This document shows, piece by piece, positions 17,964 to 26,943 of a DNA stretch of 64,000 bases. Both the position numbers and the translations under genes were made by a program. Source of the DNA: Pseudomonas sp. PDM18 (GTDB taxonomy: Bacteria > Pseudomonadota > Gammaproteobacteria > Pseudomonadales > Pseudomonadaceae). Location: the NCBI RefSeq assembly GCF_014852585.1, contig NZ_JACVBX010000017.1, forward strand, positions 34,597 through 98,596, read 5' to 3'. Position 1 is the stretch's first letter. Every line of letters begins with the position of its first letter. The notes under the pieces are model-generated. The model was not told where the DNA came from and made no database searches. It was given only the letters and a program-made list of their open reading frames with translations.

Positions 17964-18253
17964 GCCAGTTTCTCGGTACCCTGCTGCTGGCGCTGGCCTT
18001 CAGCGCCTTCATCCTCTTCGTGCGCAGCTATCGGCCGGCCGGCGTCAGCGGCCTCTGGTACGACCTCGTGCTGGTGTTCATCGGTGTCTGGCTGGCGCTG
18101 TGGCCTGAGCTGGGCAACTACCTGCGAAGCATGAGCATCGACAGCGCACTGGGTCTGCTGACGGATCTTTTGGCCACGTTGCTGGGCGGGACGCTCGGGG
18201 CGGTAGCGGCGTATGGGTTGCGCAGGGTGATGAGGGAGAGCCGAGGCAGATAG
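17942..18253 (+). CDS. Small inner-membrane protein
   Basis: A 103-residue protein with three likely membrane helices (about 12-28, 38-56, 72-92) and a basic C-terminus, placing it in the inner membrane. No family recognised. Its ATG lies inside the last codons of the preceding gene (22-base overlap), indicating translational coupling. Confidence 0.7.
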   Translation: MSGPDALSQFLGTLLLALAFSAFILFVRSYRPAGVSGLWYDLVLVFIGVWLALWPELGNYLRSMSIDSALGLLTDLLATLLGGTLGAVAAYGLRRVMRESRGR

Positions 18254-18578
18254 GCACAGCCCGCGTGGTAGTTGGCGAGACAAGCGCAGGCTTGGATGCT
18301 TTCGCCCCTCCGTGGGATGGGTAATCCGGAGCAGTATCGGGGCGTGTGTCGCCTCTCGCAGCAGGCGGAACCACCTTGCAGAATGGCGATTGCCCCGCTT
18401 GCGCGGCCTTCACCAACTGGCAATATGCCGCCGCTTGCAGCAAGTCTGGGAAAACAACCCTGGCCACTCTCGGGGCACCGCTCGCGCAACCGACTGCCGG
18501 CTTCTGCGGCAACGCCCTGGCTGTTGCCAGCCAACGCCCGATGACAATACGAAGAACAAACAGACCAAGGATGCCGTC
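18254..18578. other. Gene-free stretch
   Basis: About 325 bases between two membrane-protein genes. It shows no convincing reading frame, hairpin or repeat. It should contain the promoter of the downstream gene, but no clear sigma-70 boxes were identified. Confidence 0.4.
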
Positions 18579-19043
18579 ATGAGTGACCGGAACATCAAGA
18601 CCGGGGAGATCGGTTCATCGCCTACCGGTTCGCTGGATATCACAGCCGCCTACGCCCCACCCACTGCCGACCTGCTGGAGCCGAAAGCCACTGACAGCGA
18701 GCCGCTCCTGCAGCTCAAGAAGCGCATGCAATACTGCTTCATGGGGACATTGGTGCTGAGCATGCTGCCTTCGCTGTTCCTCAAACTGACCGGCGGGGTG
18801 CCCCTGCTGTTCCTGATCCTTGCCTATCTCTCGCCGGTGCTGTGGATCGCCATGCTGGTGTACATCTTCCGTCTGAACAAACGGCTCAGCTCCGTGGGCT
18901 ACGCCACGTTCCGCACGTTGATCTCGCTGGTCCCGCTGCTGGCGCTGTACGTGGTGTACCGCACCTCCTATGACGCCAACAAGGTCATCAGGCCCACCCG
19001 ACCGGCGCGACGGACGCTGGCGCAGCGGGTGGAGCCGCGATAA
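18579..19043 (+). CDS. Membrane protein of unknown function
   Basis: A 154-residue protein: a polar N-terminal tail of about 45 residues, then three hydrophobic helices (FMGTLVLSMLPSLFLKL, LLFLILAYLSPVLWIAML and LISLVPLLALYVVY), and a short Arg-rich tail. This predicts an integral inner-membrane protein. AAGGA precedes the ATG. It is isolated, followed at once by a strong hairpin terminator, and convergent with the adhesin operon. No family recognised. Confidence 0.7.
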   Translation: MSDRNIKTGEIGSSPTGSLDITAAYAPPTADLLEPKATDSEPLLQLKKRMQYCFMGTLVLSMLPSLFLKLTGGVPLLFLILAYLSPVLWIAMLVYIFRLNKRLSSVGYATFRTLISLVPLLALYVVYRTSYDANKVIRPTRPARRTLAQRVEPR

Positions 19044-19045
19044 AA

Positions 19046-19070
19046 AAGACGGCCCGCTCAGGGCCGTCTT
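19046..19070. terminator. Rho-independent terminator, probably bidirectional
   Basis: AAGACGGCCC (19046-19055), loop GCTCA, GGGCCGTCTT (19061-19070): a perfect 10-bp stem between two convergent genes. A-rich sequence on the left serves as the U-tract for minus-strand transcription from the adhesin operon. Confidence 0.9.
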
Positions 19071-19089
19071 CTATTCGGTTTCCCGCCAG

Positions 19090-19956
19090 TCACTTGGCCA
19101 ACGCCTGGGTTACCGCCTCCGGGTAGTAGGCGATCTTCAGGGTATGCGACTGCCCCATCAGTTGGCCGTTGCCGTACCAGGTGATGTTGTCCTGACGCAG
19201 CGTCATGCCGTCGCTGCTGTATTCGTACTCGCCGCCGTTGGAAGTGCTGAAGGCAAAGCGCTCACTGTCCATCTGCTTCAGGTCGAAGCGGGTGCCGGGT
19301 GGCGGCATCATTTCCTTGACGCGTTTGAGGTAGGCGGGTGCCAGCTCGGAGAACAGCTCGCGGGTACGGGCCTGATACTGGGCGTCGGTTAGGCCAGGGG
19401 TCTGCTGCAGCTTCTCGGCGATCAGGATGAAGTACTCGGCATCGGTGCGGGCCAGGGCCATGCGCACGGCCATGACTTCGCCGAGACGGGCCTGGTCGAC
19501 CTGGACCTTGCCGTCGGCGCCTTTCTGCGGGGCGATGAATTCGTTGCCGTCCACCTGGATCATCGGCGCGGTCGCCAGGTAGGCGGCGCAGGCGATCTGC
19601 TGCCCGGCGCGGTTGCCGTTGACCAGCAGCGCGGTTACGCCGCCCTTCTCTTTCAGATGTTGCGTGGTCTCGCCACTGGCAGCGACGAAGCGGTCCACCT
19701 CCGCCTGGCTGGTTTCAGCGCGAGCCAGCCCGCAGATCTGCTGCATCACGGCGGGGTTGCGCTTGCCGTCCACCAGCGGGCTCATGCTGAACACAGCGTT
19801 GCGGATGATCGGCAGTGCCGGATAGTCCAGCGTGCCCAGTTTCTGTTGGGTGGTCGTGGAGGCATGGCTAGCGGGAGCCTGATCGGAGCCTTTGCAGCCG
19901 GCCAGCAGGCAAACGGGAATCAACATCGCGGTCAGCCATTTGCTTTGAATGTTCAT
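19090..19956 (-). CDS. Lipoprotein of the adhesin operon, unknown function
   Basis: A 288-residue protein with a lipoprotein signal (LIPVCLLAGC, Cys near residue 18) and no recognised domain. It is mostly helical and charged, with a C-terminal beta-like section (RFAFSTSNGGEYEYSSDGMTL). GAGGA precedes the ATG. It lies 10 bases after the TpgA-like gene and is the last gene before the terminator, so it belongs to the adhesin operon. A role in biogenesis or anchoring of the adhesin is inferred from position only. Confidence 0.75.
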   Translation of the reverse strand: MNIQSKWLTAMLIPVCLLAGCKGSDQAPASHASTTTQQKLGTLDYPALPIIRNAVFSMSPLVDGKRNPAVMQQICGLARAETSQAEVDRFVAASGETTQHLKEKGGVTALLVNGNRAGQQIACAAYLATAPMIQVDGNEFIAPQKGADGKVQVDQARLGEVMAVRMALARTDAEYFILIAEKLQQTPGLTDAQYQARTRELFSELAPAYLKRVKEMMPPPGTRFDLKQMDSERFAFSTSNGGEYEYSSDGMTLRQDNITWYGNGQLMGQSHTLKIAYYPEAVTQALAK

Positions 19957-19966
19957 GGTGTGTTCC

Positions 19967-20794
19967 TCACTCTTGAGCTTGCGCCGCAACGGCGCTGGAT
20001 TCGATGACGACCCGGCGATCGGCCGCCAGGCAGTTGATCAGTTGGGCGCGCGGCATATCCGGGCAATCGGCGACCGGCTCGGCCGCCCCGGCACCACGTA
20101 CGCGCATCGCAGCCGACGGCACGCCAGCGGCGGCCAGGTAGTTGCGCACCGCCTCGGCGCGACGGCGCGACAGGTCGAGGTTATAGGCGGGCGAACCGAG
20201 ACGGTCGGTGTGGCCGCTGATGCTGATGCGCGACGGCTGCTGTGCTTTCAATTGTTCGGCCAGGGATGCCAGGCTTGCGCGGCCGGCAGGGCTGAGTTCG
20301 GCGCTGTTGAAGGCGAAAGTGGCATCACCGCCGAGGGTGACGCGCTGCGGGGCCGCAGGCACCGGCGCCGTCACGGGGGACTGCTGGGCAGGCCTGGCCT
20401 GATCCAGGCAGTCAACCGGCGAGAACAGGAAGGTCTGCGCCTGCATGTCCTTGTCGAACAGCACCTTGTACTGGCAGACCAGATCCTCGCGGCCGGCGCG
20501 GCGGAAGCGCAGGACATAGTCCCACTCGTGCACGCCGAACATGCCCTCCTGGAAGTGCGGGGTACCGAGCAGTTCGTAGAGCTGGGCCTTGCCCATGCCC
20601 GGCTGCACCTTGCCCAGGTTCTCCAGGTTCACGTAGCTGCCCTGAGGGCGATAGGAATCACTGATGGCGGGGAATTTAGGATCGGCACTATGGCCCTGGG
20701 CATCGACCACGCTGTGGCTGCCACAGGCCGCCAGCAGCAGACCGCTGCAGGCCAGAGCCAGGGTGCACAGGTTGCGGATATTGAAAGTATTCAT
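19967..20794 (-). CDS. tpgA: TpgA-like lipoprotein: SmpA/OmlA domain plus OmpA C-terminal domain
   Basis: A 275-residue lipoprotein (lipobox LLLAAC). The N-terminal part (about 45-125) reads as an SmpA/OmlA (BamE-like) domain: LGKVQPGMGKAQLYELLGTPHF and VHEWDYVLRF. The C-terminal part (about 165-270) is an OmpA-like peptidoglycan-binding domain with ISGHTDRLGSPAYNLDLSRRRAEAV in pieces. This two-domain plan is that of TpgA, which in Acinetobacter accompanies the trimeric autotransporter AtaA and links it to peptidoglycan. It follows the adhesin gene by 50 bases, with a near-perfect GAGGAGGT site, matching the ataA-tpgA order. The symbol is assigned by architecture and context. Confidence 0.85.
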   Translation of the reverse strand: MNTFNIRNLCTLALACSGLLLAACGSHSVVDAQGHSADPKFPAISDSYRPQGSYVNLENLGKVQPGMGKAQLYELLGTPHFQEGMFGVHEWDYVLRFRRAGREDLVCQYKVLFDKDMQAQTFLFSPVDCLDQARPAQQSPVTAPVPAAPQRVTLGGDATFAFNSAELSPAGRASLASLAEQLKAQQPSRISISGHTDRLGSPAYNLDLSRRRAEAVRNYLAAAGVPSAAMRVRGAGAAEPVADCPDMPRAQLINCLAADRRVVIESSAVAAQAQE

Positions 20795-20844
20795 CTTGAC
20801 CTCCTCTGCGCGACCCGACCGGGGCCGGGCCGCGACGCAATGAC

Positions 20845-23800
20845 TTACCACTGGTAACCGAGACCGACGGCGACGCCGGCGTCACCCTGGCTGCTGGTGC
20901 TGCCCTGCAGCTTGGTGACCCACTTGCCGTTGTCGGAGATGCGCGAAACGCCAATCGCCAGGGCGCCCTGGCCGCGGTAGTTGCCCAGCCCGACGGTGGC
21001 CATGCTGGCCCCGGCCGAGTGCGGCTGCGGCAGGGTTGCCATGGCCATGGCCCCGGCGATACCGGCGCTGAGGATGTCGTCCTGTTTCTTCAGGTCGTGG
21101 CGCAGCGCGTTGTAGCGCGAGTCGGTGTAGTCGTAGAACTGGTTGGAGATGTCACCCATGCTTTGCTGCAACTGGCTGACGTTCACCGCGTCGGTCGGCG
21201 CAGTGCCGGCGGCGACGTTGGTGATCTGCCGCTCGTTGCCGGCGCTGCCCACCGAGACGCTGTTGGCGCGGTCGGCCACCGAGTTGGCGCCCACTGCCAC
21301 CGAATTCTGCGCCTGGGCGCTGGAGCCGTTGCCCAGGGCAGTGGAGTTGGCGCCGCTTGCCCGCGCACGGGTGCCGATGGCCGCACTGTTGTTGCCGGAA
21401 GCCTCTGCTCCCGCACCACCAGCCACCGCATCGGTGCCGGTGGGGCGCGGCTTGGGCAGGTTGCTGCTGTTGTTCACCTGGAACATGCCATCAGTGCCGT
21501 TCTGCAGCTGGGTGATGTCGGTCTTCGCCTGGGTGACGCGATTGTCGACGTTGTTGATGGTGCTGTTGATCGTGTCGCCGTGATCGCGCAGCTGGGAGAC
21601 GTTGACCGCATCGGTGTCGGCCTCGCCGGCCTTGACGTTAGTGATCTGCCGTTCGTTGCCGGCACTGCCCACCGAGACGCTGTTGTCGCGATCGGCCACC
21701 GAGTCGGCGCCCAGGGCCACGCTGTTGGCTGCCTCGGCACTGGCCCCGGCGCCGATGGCCGAGCTGCGCTCACCGGTGGCGGCAGCACCGTCACCCATGG
21801 CCACCGAGGAACTGCCGGTGGCGCTGGCGCCGGTGCCCACCGCAGTGGCGCTATCCCCGCTGGCGGTTGCGCTGCTGCCAACCGCACTGGCGTTGCTGGC
21901 GCTGGCATTGGCGCCGTCCCCCATGGCCAGGGAAGAAGTCCCGGAAGCCTGGGCGGCCGGGCCGACGGCGATGGAATCAGTGCCGCTGGCGACCGAGTCG
22001 GGTTTCTGCGAGTTGGCGTGGAAGTACTTGAAGCCGCCCAAAGTGATGTTGTTGATCTGCGTGGTCACTTCGTAGAGCTGCGAGCCGTTCACCGCGTCGG
22101 TGGAAGTGGAGTTGATATCGCCGGCGGCGACGTTGGTGATCTTGCTCGGCCCACGCCCGCCGTGGTTGGCGTTGTAGGCACCGTTGCCGCCGTTGGCAGT
22201 CGGGTCCCAGAGCAGCGCATCCTGGCCCAGCTGGTCGGTGCGGTCGGCAACGCCCTTGAGTTGCGAGACGTTCACCGCGTCGGTTTCTTCCGCGCCTGCT
22301 GCAACACCCGTGACACGCCGATTGCCGACGTTGACTTCACCCGTTGCGGTCCCGCCCACCAGGTACGCCTGATGCCCCAGGGTGCTGCCATCGGCGATGG
22401 AGCCGGCGCCCAGCGCCACGCTGCCGTCATGGCTGGATACAGCACCCATGCCGATGGCCACGGAATCCTGACCGAGGGCTGCCGAATCGGTGCCGGTGGA
22501 GTTGGCGTGGAAGTACTTGGTACCGGTTTTGTAGATGTTGTCGACGTGGTCGCCCAGATCGGAGACATCGCCTTCGACGTTGGTGACGCGACCGTCCAGG
22601 TTCGTGACCTGGGTGTTGGTTGCGGAGAGCTGCGAACCATTCACTGCGTCAGTGGAGGTGTCGTTGATATCACCGGCGGCGACGTTGGTGATCTTGTTCG
22701 GCCCAATGCCATAGTGGTTGGCGCTGAAGCTGTTGGTGCCCCAGTCCCAGAGCAGCGCGTCCTGGCTCAGTTGCTCGGCGCGGTCGGCAACGCCCCGCAG
22801 TTGCGAGACGTTCACCGCATCGGTGTCGTCGGCGCCGGCGGCGAGGTTGGTGATACGACGTTCTGCGTTGATTGCGCCGACCGAGACTTCGCCGGTCGCC
22901 AGCCCTCGGGGCGGATGGCCGCCCGCCATGTAGGCCGGTCTGTTCAGATCCGTCCCCGTGCTGCTGTTTGCGCCCAGCGCCACGCTGTTAGAAGTGCTGG
23001 CAGTGGCGTTGCGGCCCAGGGCAAGCGCGCTGTCTCCCGTCGCCTGAGCCTGGTAGCCAACCGCTGTGGAACCCTGGCCCCTGGCGTAGGCGTCTTCCAC
23101 CGGCAGGCCGCTGTCGTTGGTGCGCACATAGCGGATGCCGCGACCGTTCAGGGTGACATTGCTGTCGCTGTCGTCACCGAAGACATTGCTCACGCGGTTG
23201 TCGACATTGGTGACGTTCTGGTTGGTCTGGTGCAACTGCGAACCGTTGACTGCATCGGTGGAAGTGCTGTTGACGTCGCCCGCGGCGACATTGCTGATCT
23301 TGTTCGGGCCGCGTCCGCCATGATTGGCGCTGAACGCACCCTGGCCATTGTCGGCTGTCGGATCCCAGAGCAGTGCGTCCTGGGCCAGTTGGCCAGTTAC
23401 ACCCTTGAGCTGGGCGACGTTGACCGCATCGCTGTCCAGGGTGCCGGCGGCCAGGCCGGTGATCTGCCGGTAGTTGCCGGTGGTAGCGTCGCCCACGGCA
23501 ATGGCGCCAAGGGTGCCGGTGGTTGCCATGATGGCGGCGGCGCGGTCCGGGGCCACGTTACTGGGCAGGTAGCCCTGCTGGCCGGCAACGGTGCCGGCCA
23601 CGGAGCCCGAACCCAGGGCCACGCCGCCGGTGACGTTGGCCTGCGCACCGGTGCCCAGGGCCATGGCGTTCTGCTGGCTGGCTACAGCATCGTTGCCGAT
23701 GGCGACCGAGTCCTGTGCGGTGGCGCGAGTGCCGGTGGGGTTGCCGCTGGCATCGGTGCCAATATTGCCAATGGCCATGGAGTTGGTCGGGTTGGTGCCG

Positions 23801-24255
23801 AACTTGTTGTTCAGGCCGATGCGGCCGCCGTTGACGTACAGCTCGTTGCCCAGGGTCAGGGAGTCAGTGCCGTCGGTGCGGGCGCCAGAGCCATAGAAGA
23901 GGACACGGGCGGTCTGACTGGCCTTGTCGCTGGTCAGGCAGTTGGTGTTGTTGCTGTCGTACTTCCAGCCGGTGCTGCCGGTATCCCCGGTGTCGTGGAC
24001 GAAGATGCAACCCGAATCGTTGCTGGCATCATTGACGTAGAGGCCGGGATTGCCGGAAACACCCTTCTCGAAGGTCGACCCGTTCTTATACGGCGTCGCC
24101 GCGAAGGTCGAGGTCAGCGGGCTGCAAAGTATCGAGACGGCCAGCGTCCCGACCATCACACCGCGCCCCGTTTTGCGGTGCGCCGTGGCGAACTCCGAAG
24201 CGGCGACCCACGCATTACGCGTGGTACTCCAGACCAGACGATAAATCCTGTTCAT
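20845..24255 (-). CDS. Trimeric autotransporter adhesin (YadA family)
   Basis: A 1136-residue surface adhesin. It starts with an extended signal peptide region (MNRIYRLVWSTTRNAWVAASE, written here as its first segment up to the Ser), cleaved after TSTFAA. The passenger consists of many 14-residue YadA-head repeats (S/AxAxGxxAxA type such as SVAIGNDAVAS) separated by neck motifs DAVNVSQL or DAVNGSQL, which occur about ten times, with coiled-coil stalk pieces. The C-terminal ~90 residues are the four-strand YadA anchor, ending GVAVGLGYQW. AAGGAG precedes the ATG. It should trimerise in the outer membrane and mediate attachment or aggregation. The internal DNA repeats make it prone to copy-number change. 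Confidence 0.95.
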   Translation of the reverse strand: MNRIYRLVWSTTRNAWVAASEFATAHRKTGRGVMVGTLAVSILCSPLTSTFAATPYKNGSTFEKGVSGNPGLYVNDASNDSGCIFVHDTGDTGSTGWKYDSNNTNCLTSDKASQTARVLFYGSGARTDGTDSLTLGNELYVNGGRIGLNNKFGTNPTNSMAIGNIGTDASGNPTGTRATAQDSVAIGNDAVASQQNAMALGTGAQANVTGGVALGSGSVAGTVAGQQGYLPSNVAPDRAAAIMATTGTLGAIAVGDATTGNYRQITGLAAGTLDSDAVNVAQLKGVTGQLAQDALLWDPTADNGQGAFSANHGGRGPNKISNVAAGDVNSTSTDAVNGSQLHQTNQNVTNVDNRVSNVFGDDSDSNVTLNGRGIRYVRTNDSGLPVEDAYARGQGSTAVGYQAQATGDSALALGRNATASTSNSVALGANSSTGTDLNRPAYMAGGHPPRGLATGEVSVGAINAERRITNLAAGADDTDAVNVSQLRGVADRAEQLSQDALLWDWGTNSFSANHYGIGPNKITNVAAGDINDTSTDAVNGSQLSATNTQVTNLDGRVTNVEGDVSDLGDHVDNIYKTGTKYFHANSTGTDSAALGQDSVAIGMGAVSSHDGSVALGAGSIADGSTLGHQAYLVGGTATGEVNVGNRRVTGVAAGAEETDAVNVSQLKGVADRTDQLGQDALLWDPTANGGNGAYNANHGGRGPSKITNVAAGDINSTSTDAVNGSQLYEVTTQINNITLGGFKYFHANSQKPDSVASGTDSIAVGPAAQASGTSSLAMGDGANASASNASAVGSSATASGDSATAVGTGASATGSSSVAMGDGAAATGERSSAIGAGASAEAANSVALGADSVADRDNSVSVGSAGNERQITNVKAGEADTDAVNVSQLRDHGDTINSTINNVDNRVTQAKTDITQLQNGTDGMFQVNNSSNLPKPRPTGTDAVAGGAGAEASGNNSAAIGTRARASGANSTALGNGSSAQAQNSVAVGANSVADRANSVSVGSAGNERQITNVAAGTAPTDAVNVSQLQQSMGDISNQFYDYTDSRYNALRHDLKKQDDILSAGIAGAMAMATLPQPHSAGASMATVGLGNYRGQGALAIGVSRISDNGKWVTKLQGSTSSQGDAGVAVGLGYQW

Positions 24256-24302
24256 GAGAAGCTCCTTCCAGGGGCGCTGCCCCCGGGGTCTGCGAAGGGA
24301 TA

Positions 24303-25172
24303 TCAGCGGGAGGACAGCTGCAGGGCGCGGCTGGACTGGATCAGTTGCGGGCGCTCCATGGCGGTCGGGCGCGACTGCTGCAGCGCGCGCTCGTACAGGC
24401 GCAGCGCGCCGGCGTGGTCCTGGCGGACGTAGTCGAGATAACCGCCGGCGAACAGCCCGGCCTCGGTGCGCAGGTCACGCTTGACCGCGTCGGGGGCCTG
24501 CAGGCCATCGATCTGGGCGAACACCGCAGAGCTGTCGGACTTGCCCTGGAACAGCGCGAGCATGGCGCGCTGGTGCTCGTCGACCGGCTTGATGGCGCGG
24601 GCGAGTTTCTCCACACGCGCCTTGGTAACAGCCGGTTTGACGCCGACGTCGCTGGCCTGGCGGGCGGTTACCCAAAGGTTCCAGAGGCCGGCGTAGGCCT
24701 GGACCTGCGGATTGGGAGAGGTTTTCTGCAGTTCGGCGAAGGCCTTGCCGGCCTGGTCGAAGCGGCCCAGTGCGGCGAGGTTCACTGCTGACGGCAAGGC
24801 GATCACCGTCGCCTGGTCGCTGCCCTTGAGAGCGTCGTAGAACTGCCGGGCACGCATGTGGCGGCCGCCGGCATCCTCAATGAAGGCCTGCTCGGCCAGG
24901 GCTCGGCTGCCGCCCTGCCCTTGCGCGCCGGCTTCGCGCAGCAGCGCCTGGGCCGAGGCAAGGTCGCCTTCGAGCAGTTGCTGGTGAGCCAGCAGCACCA
25001 GGGGGTGAGTGACCTGTTGCGCGACGGGCTGTGCGCCTTGTTGAGCGGGAGCCTGCGGCGCAGGTTGGACCGGGCCGGCCAGGGCCGAGCCAGTGGCGAC
25101 CAGCAAGGCCAGGGCGAGGGCGGAAAGCTTGCCGGAGCGACTGCAGCCGGCGGTTTTAGAGGGATGGTTCAT
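24303..25172 (-). CDS. Exported helical-repeat (TPR-like) protein of the adhesin operon
   Basis: A 289-residue protein with an Ala/Leu-rich signal peptide cleaved near GSALAGP. After a Pro/Gln-rich linker come helical hairpins of TPR character: PLVLLAHQQLLEGDLASAQALL, then FYDALKGSDQATVIALPSAV and YLDYVRQDHAGALRLYERAL. Periplasmic location is predicted. AGGAG lies before the ATG. It sits 47 bases upstream of the adhesin and probably shares its transcript. A role as an export or assembly helper is inferred. Confidence 0.75.
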   Translation of the reverse strand: MNHPSKTAGCSRSGKLSALALALLVATGSALAGPVQPAPQAPAQQGAQPVAQQVTHPLVLLAHQQLLEGDLASAQALLREAGAQGQGGSRALAEQAFIEDAGGRHMRARQFYDALKGSDQATVIALPSAVNLAALGRFDQAGKAFAELQKTSPNPQVQAYAGLWNLWVTARQASDVGVKPAVTKARVEKLARAIKPVDEHQRAMLALFQGKSDSSAVFAQIDGLQAPDAVKRDLRTEAGLFAGGYLDYVRQDHAGALRLYERALQQSRPTAMERPQLIQSSRALQLSSR

Positions 25173-25275
25173 GGCGGCAACTCCTGTAAAGGTTCGAGTT
25201 ACCGCCCTGCTAGGAAGGGCGGAGGCAAAGCGAACTCAGAGTCCTCCCCGCTCCACCATCAGAGTTTTTCCGCAG

Positions 25276-26862
25276 TCAGGAGAGCGCCGCCAGCGCCAGT
25301 TCCAGCTCCAGGTCGACGGCCATGCACTCAGCGCTGCGCTCGATGCCCATGCGCGCATTCAGTCGCTGCGCCAGGCGCCGCACGTACTGCTGGAGAATGA
25401 GGCTGTGCGCTCCCCCCATACCCCGCAGCTCCAATCGCACCAGCAGCTGTCCTTGCTGCACCGCCCGAGCCGCGAGCGTGATCTCCTGAGGCTCGCCCAA
25501 CAGCTCCAGCACGCCGCTCAGCCACTGGGCGAACAGCTCGGCATCCAGCCAGCCATGCATCGGCTGCAGATTGCTGTTATCGAAGCGGCAGCCGGGATAC
25601 GCCGCCAGGCAGGACTCGATGACTGACGCCGGATCGCACGGGCGCAGCGCCGGCGCAGGATGATCCTCGCGCGGATTGCTGGTGCTGCGAAGCCTGCGCA
25701 GCGCTTCGAAGACGCCAGCCAGACCCGGTGTCGCCGGGTGCAGTTCGAGGCCCGCCAGGCGCGCGGTCAACTCCTCCAGCGCCACCGTGCTGATCTCGCG
25801 GAGGCGATGCAGTTGCGCTTCGGCGGCCAGGGCGCGATCCCGCCATTCGAGCAACTCGCTCTCGCTGTCGGTAACGTCCTGCAAGCCGCCGAGGACACCC
25901 CTGGGCTGCCCGCTGCTATCACGGCAAGGCACCATCCAGGCGTGGACCACGCGGTTCCTGCCGGAAAAGTCGATTCGCAGGGTGGACGAAACCGGCTCAC
26001 CTTTCTCGACGAGGTTGGAAAATTTCCCGGGCAGGGAGTCGCGGTATTGCCGCGGCAACCAAGGGCTGTCTTCCAGACGCGTCCCCAAGGCCTCATCCGC
26101 GCTGACCTGGTGGTAGTCAAGGAATCGCTGGTTGCAGAACAGCAGGCGACCGTCGACGCCGCGCACGTACATCGGATTGGGCGCAGCATCCACCAGCTCG
26201 CGCAGCATGCCGATCTCGGCCGGCAGCGGCTCGGCCACCGCCGCGCCGGATGGGAAGCCGGCCACCAGGCCGTTGCGCCGGGCGATCTCCGCCAGTTCGA
26301 CGCTGGAGCGAACACGCAGCTTTTCCAGCAGGTGCGCCTTGTAGGTGCTGACCGTCTTGAAGCTGATGCGCAGCTGCTCGGCAATGCGCACGTTCGACTG
26401 CCCTTCGGCGATAAGCTGCAGCACCGACAGCTCGCGCGGGGTAAGACTGCCCAGCACATCCCCGGGACCGGACTGCATGTGCTCGCGGGCGAAGTGGCCG
26501 CGTCCAGCCAGCACATCGGCGATGGCCTTGCGCAGCAGCGCAGTATCCTCGCTCTTGCTGACGAAGCCGCTGGCGCCGGCCTGGAAGCACAGCGGGGCGA
26601 AGTGCGCCGGGTTCTGCCGGCTGTAGACCAGCACCTTCTGTCGCGCATCCCGCGCGCGCAGGCGGCGCAGCAGATCGAGCCCGCCGGCCCCCGGCAGGCT
26701 CAGTTCAAGGATCACCAGGTCCGGCCGGTTTTCCCGTGCCAGGCTCAATGCCGTGGGCACATCGACCGACTCCCCCGCCACCTCGTGACCCATTTCCTCC
26801 AGCAACGTGCGCAAGGCATCGCGCACAATCGGTGTCGCATCCGCGAGCAAAACCCTGGCCAT
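25276..26862 (-). CDS. Orphan regulator: REC (Asp replaced by Glu) - LuxR HTH - PAS - degenerate kinase-like C-terminus
   Basis: A 528-residue protein. Residues 1-120 form a receiver domain with Asp8, Ser81 and Lys103 in place. However, the phospho-acceptor position reads VILELSLPG, giving Glu53 (codon 26704-26706) instead of Asp. Residues about 136-198 are a LuxR/NarL HTH (LTPRELSVLQLIAEGQSN, ISFKTVSTYKAHL). About 215-335 is a PAS domain (NPMYVRGVDGRLLFCNQRF). The last ~190 residues are helical and end like a decayed HATPase domain with no clear H- or N-box. DNA-binding in the middle with sensory domains C-terminal is an unusual order. It lies 103 bases upstream of the adhesin operon on the same strand and is the likely regulator. 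Confidence 0.82.
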   Translation of the reverse strand: MARVLLADATPIVRDALRTLLEEMGHEVAGESVDVPTALSLARENRPDLVILELSLPGAGGLDLLRRLRARDARQKVLVYSRQNPAHFAPLCFQAGASGFVSKSEDTALLRKAIADVLAGRGHFAREHMQSGPGDVLGSLTPRELSVLQLIAEGQSNVRIAEQLRISFKTVSTYKAHLLEKLRVRSSVELAEIARRNGLVAGFPSGAAVAEPLPAEIGMLRELVDAAPNPMYVRGVDGRLLFCNQRFLDYHQVSADEALGTRLEDSPWLPRQYRDSLPGKFSNLVEKGEPVSSTLRIDFSGRNRVVHAWMVPCRDSSGQPRGVLGGLQDVTDSESELLEWRDRALAAEAQLHRLREISTVALEELTARLAGLELHPATPGLAGVFEALRRLRSTSNPREDHPAPALRPCDPASVIESCLAAYPGCRFDNSNLQPMHGWLDAELFAQWLSGVLELLGEPQEITLAARAVQQGQLLVRLELRGMGGAHSLILQQYVRRLAQRLNARMGIERSAECMAVDLELELALAALS

Positions 26863-26943
26863 AGCTACCCTGCCCCGAGCCGGTTTCAGTCCGCAACAGC
26901 ATAGGCACCACCGACCATCTGTGCAGCGCGGTTATCGAGCAGA

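Noticed and set aside
20845..24255. Regular repeats resembling a CRISPR array or satellite
   Set aside because: The repeats are in frame, degenerate and encode YadA head and neck motifs.
21019..24432. 1137-codon frame opposite the adhesin
   Set aside because: It mirrors the repetitive adhesin coding sequence. The minus strand has the signal peptide, neck motifs and YadA anchor.
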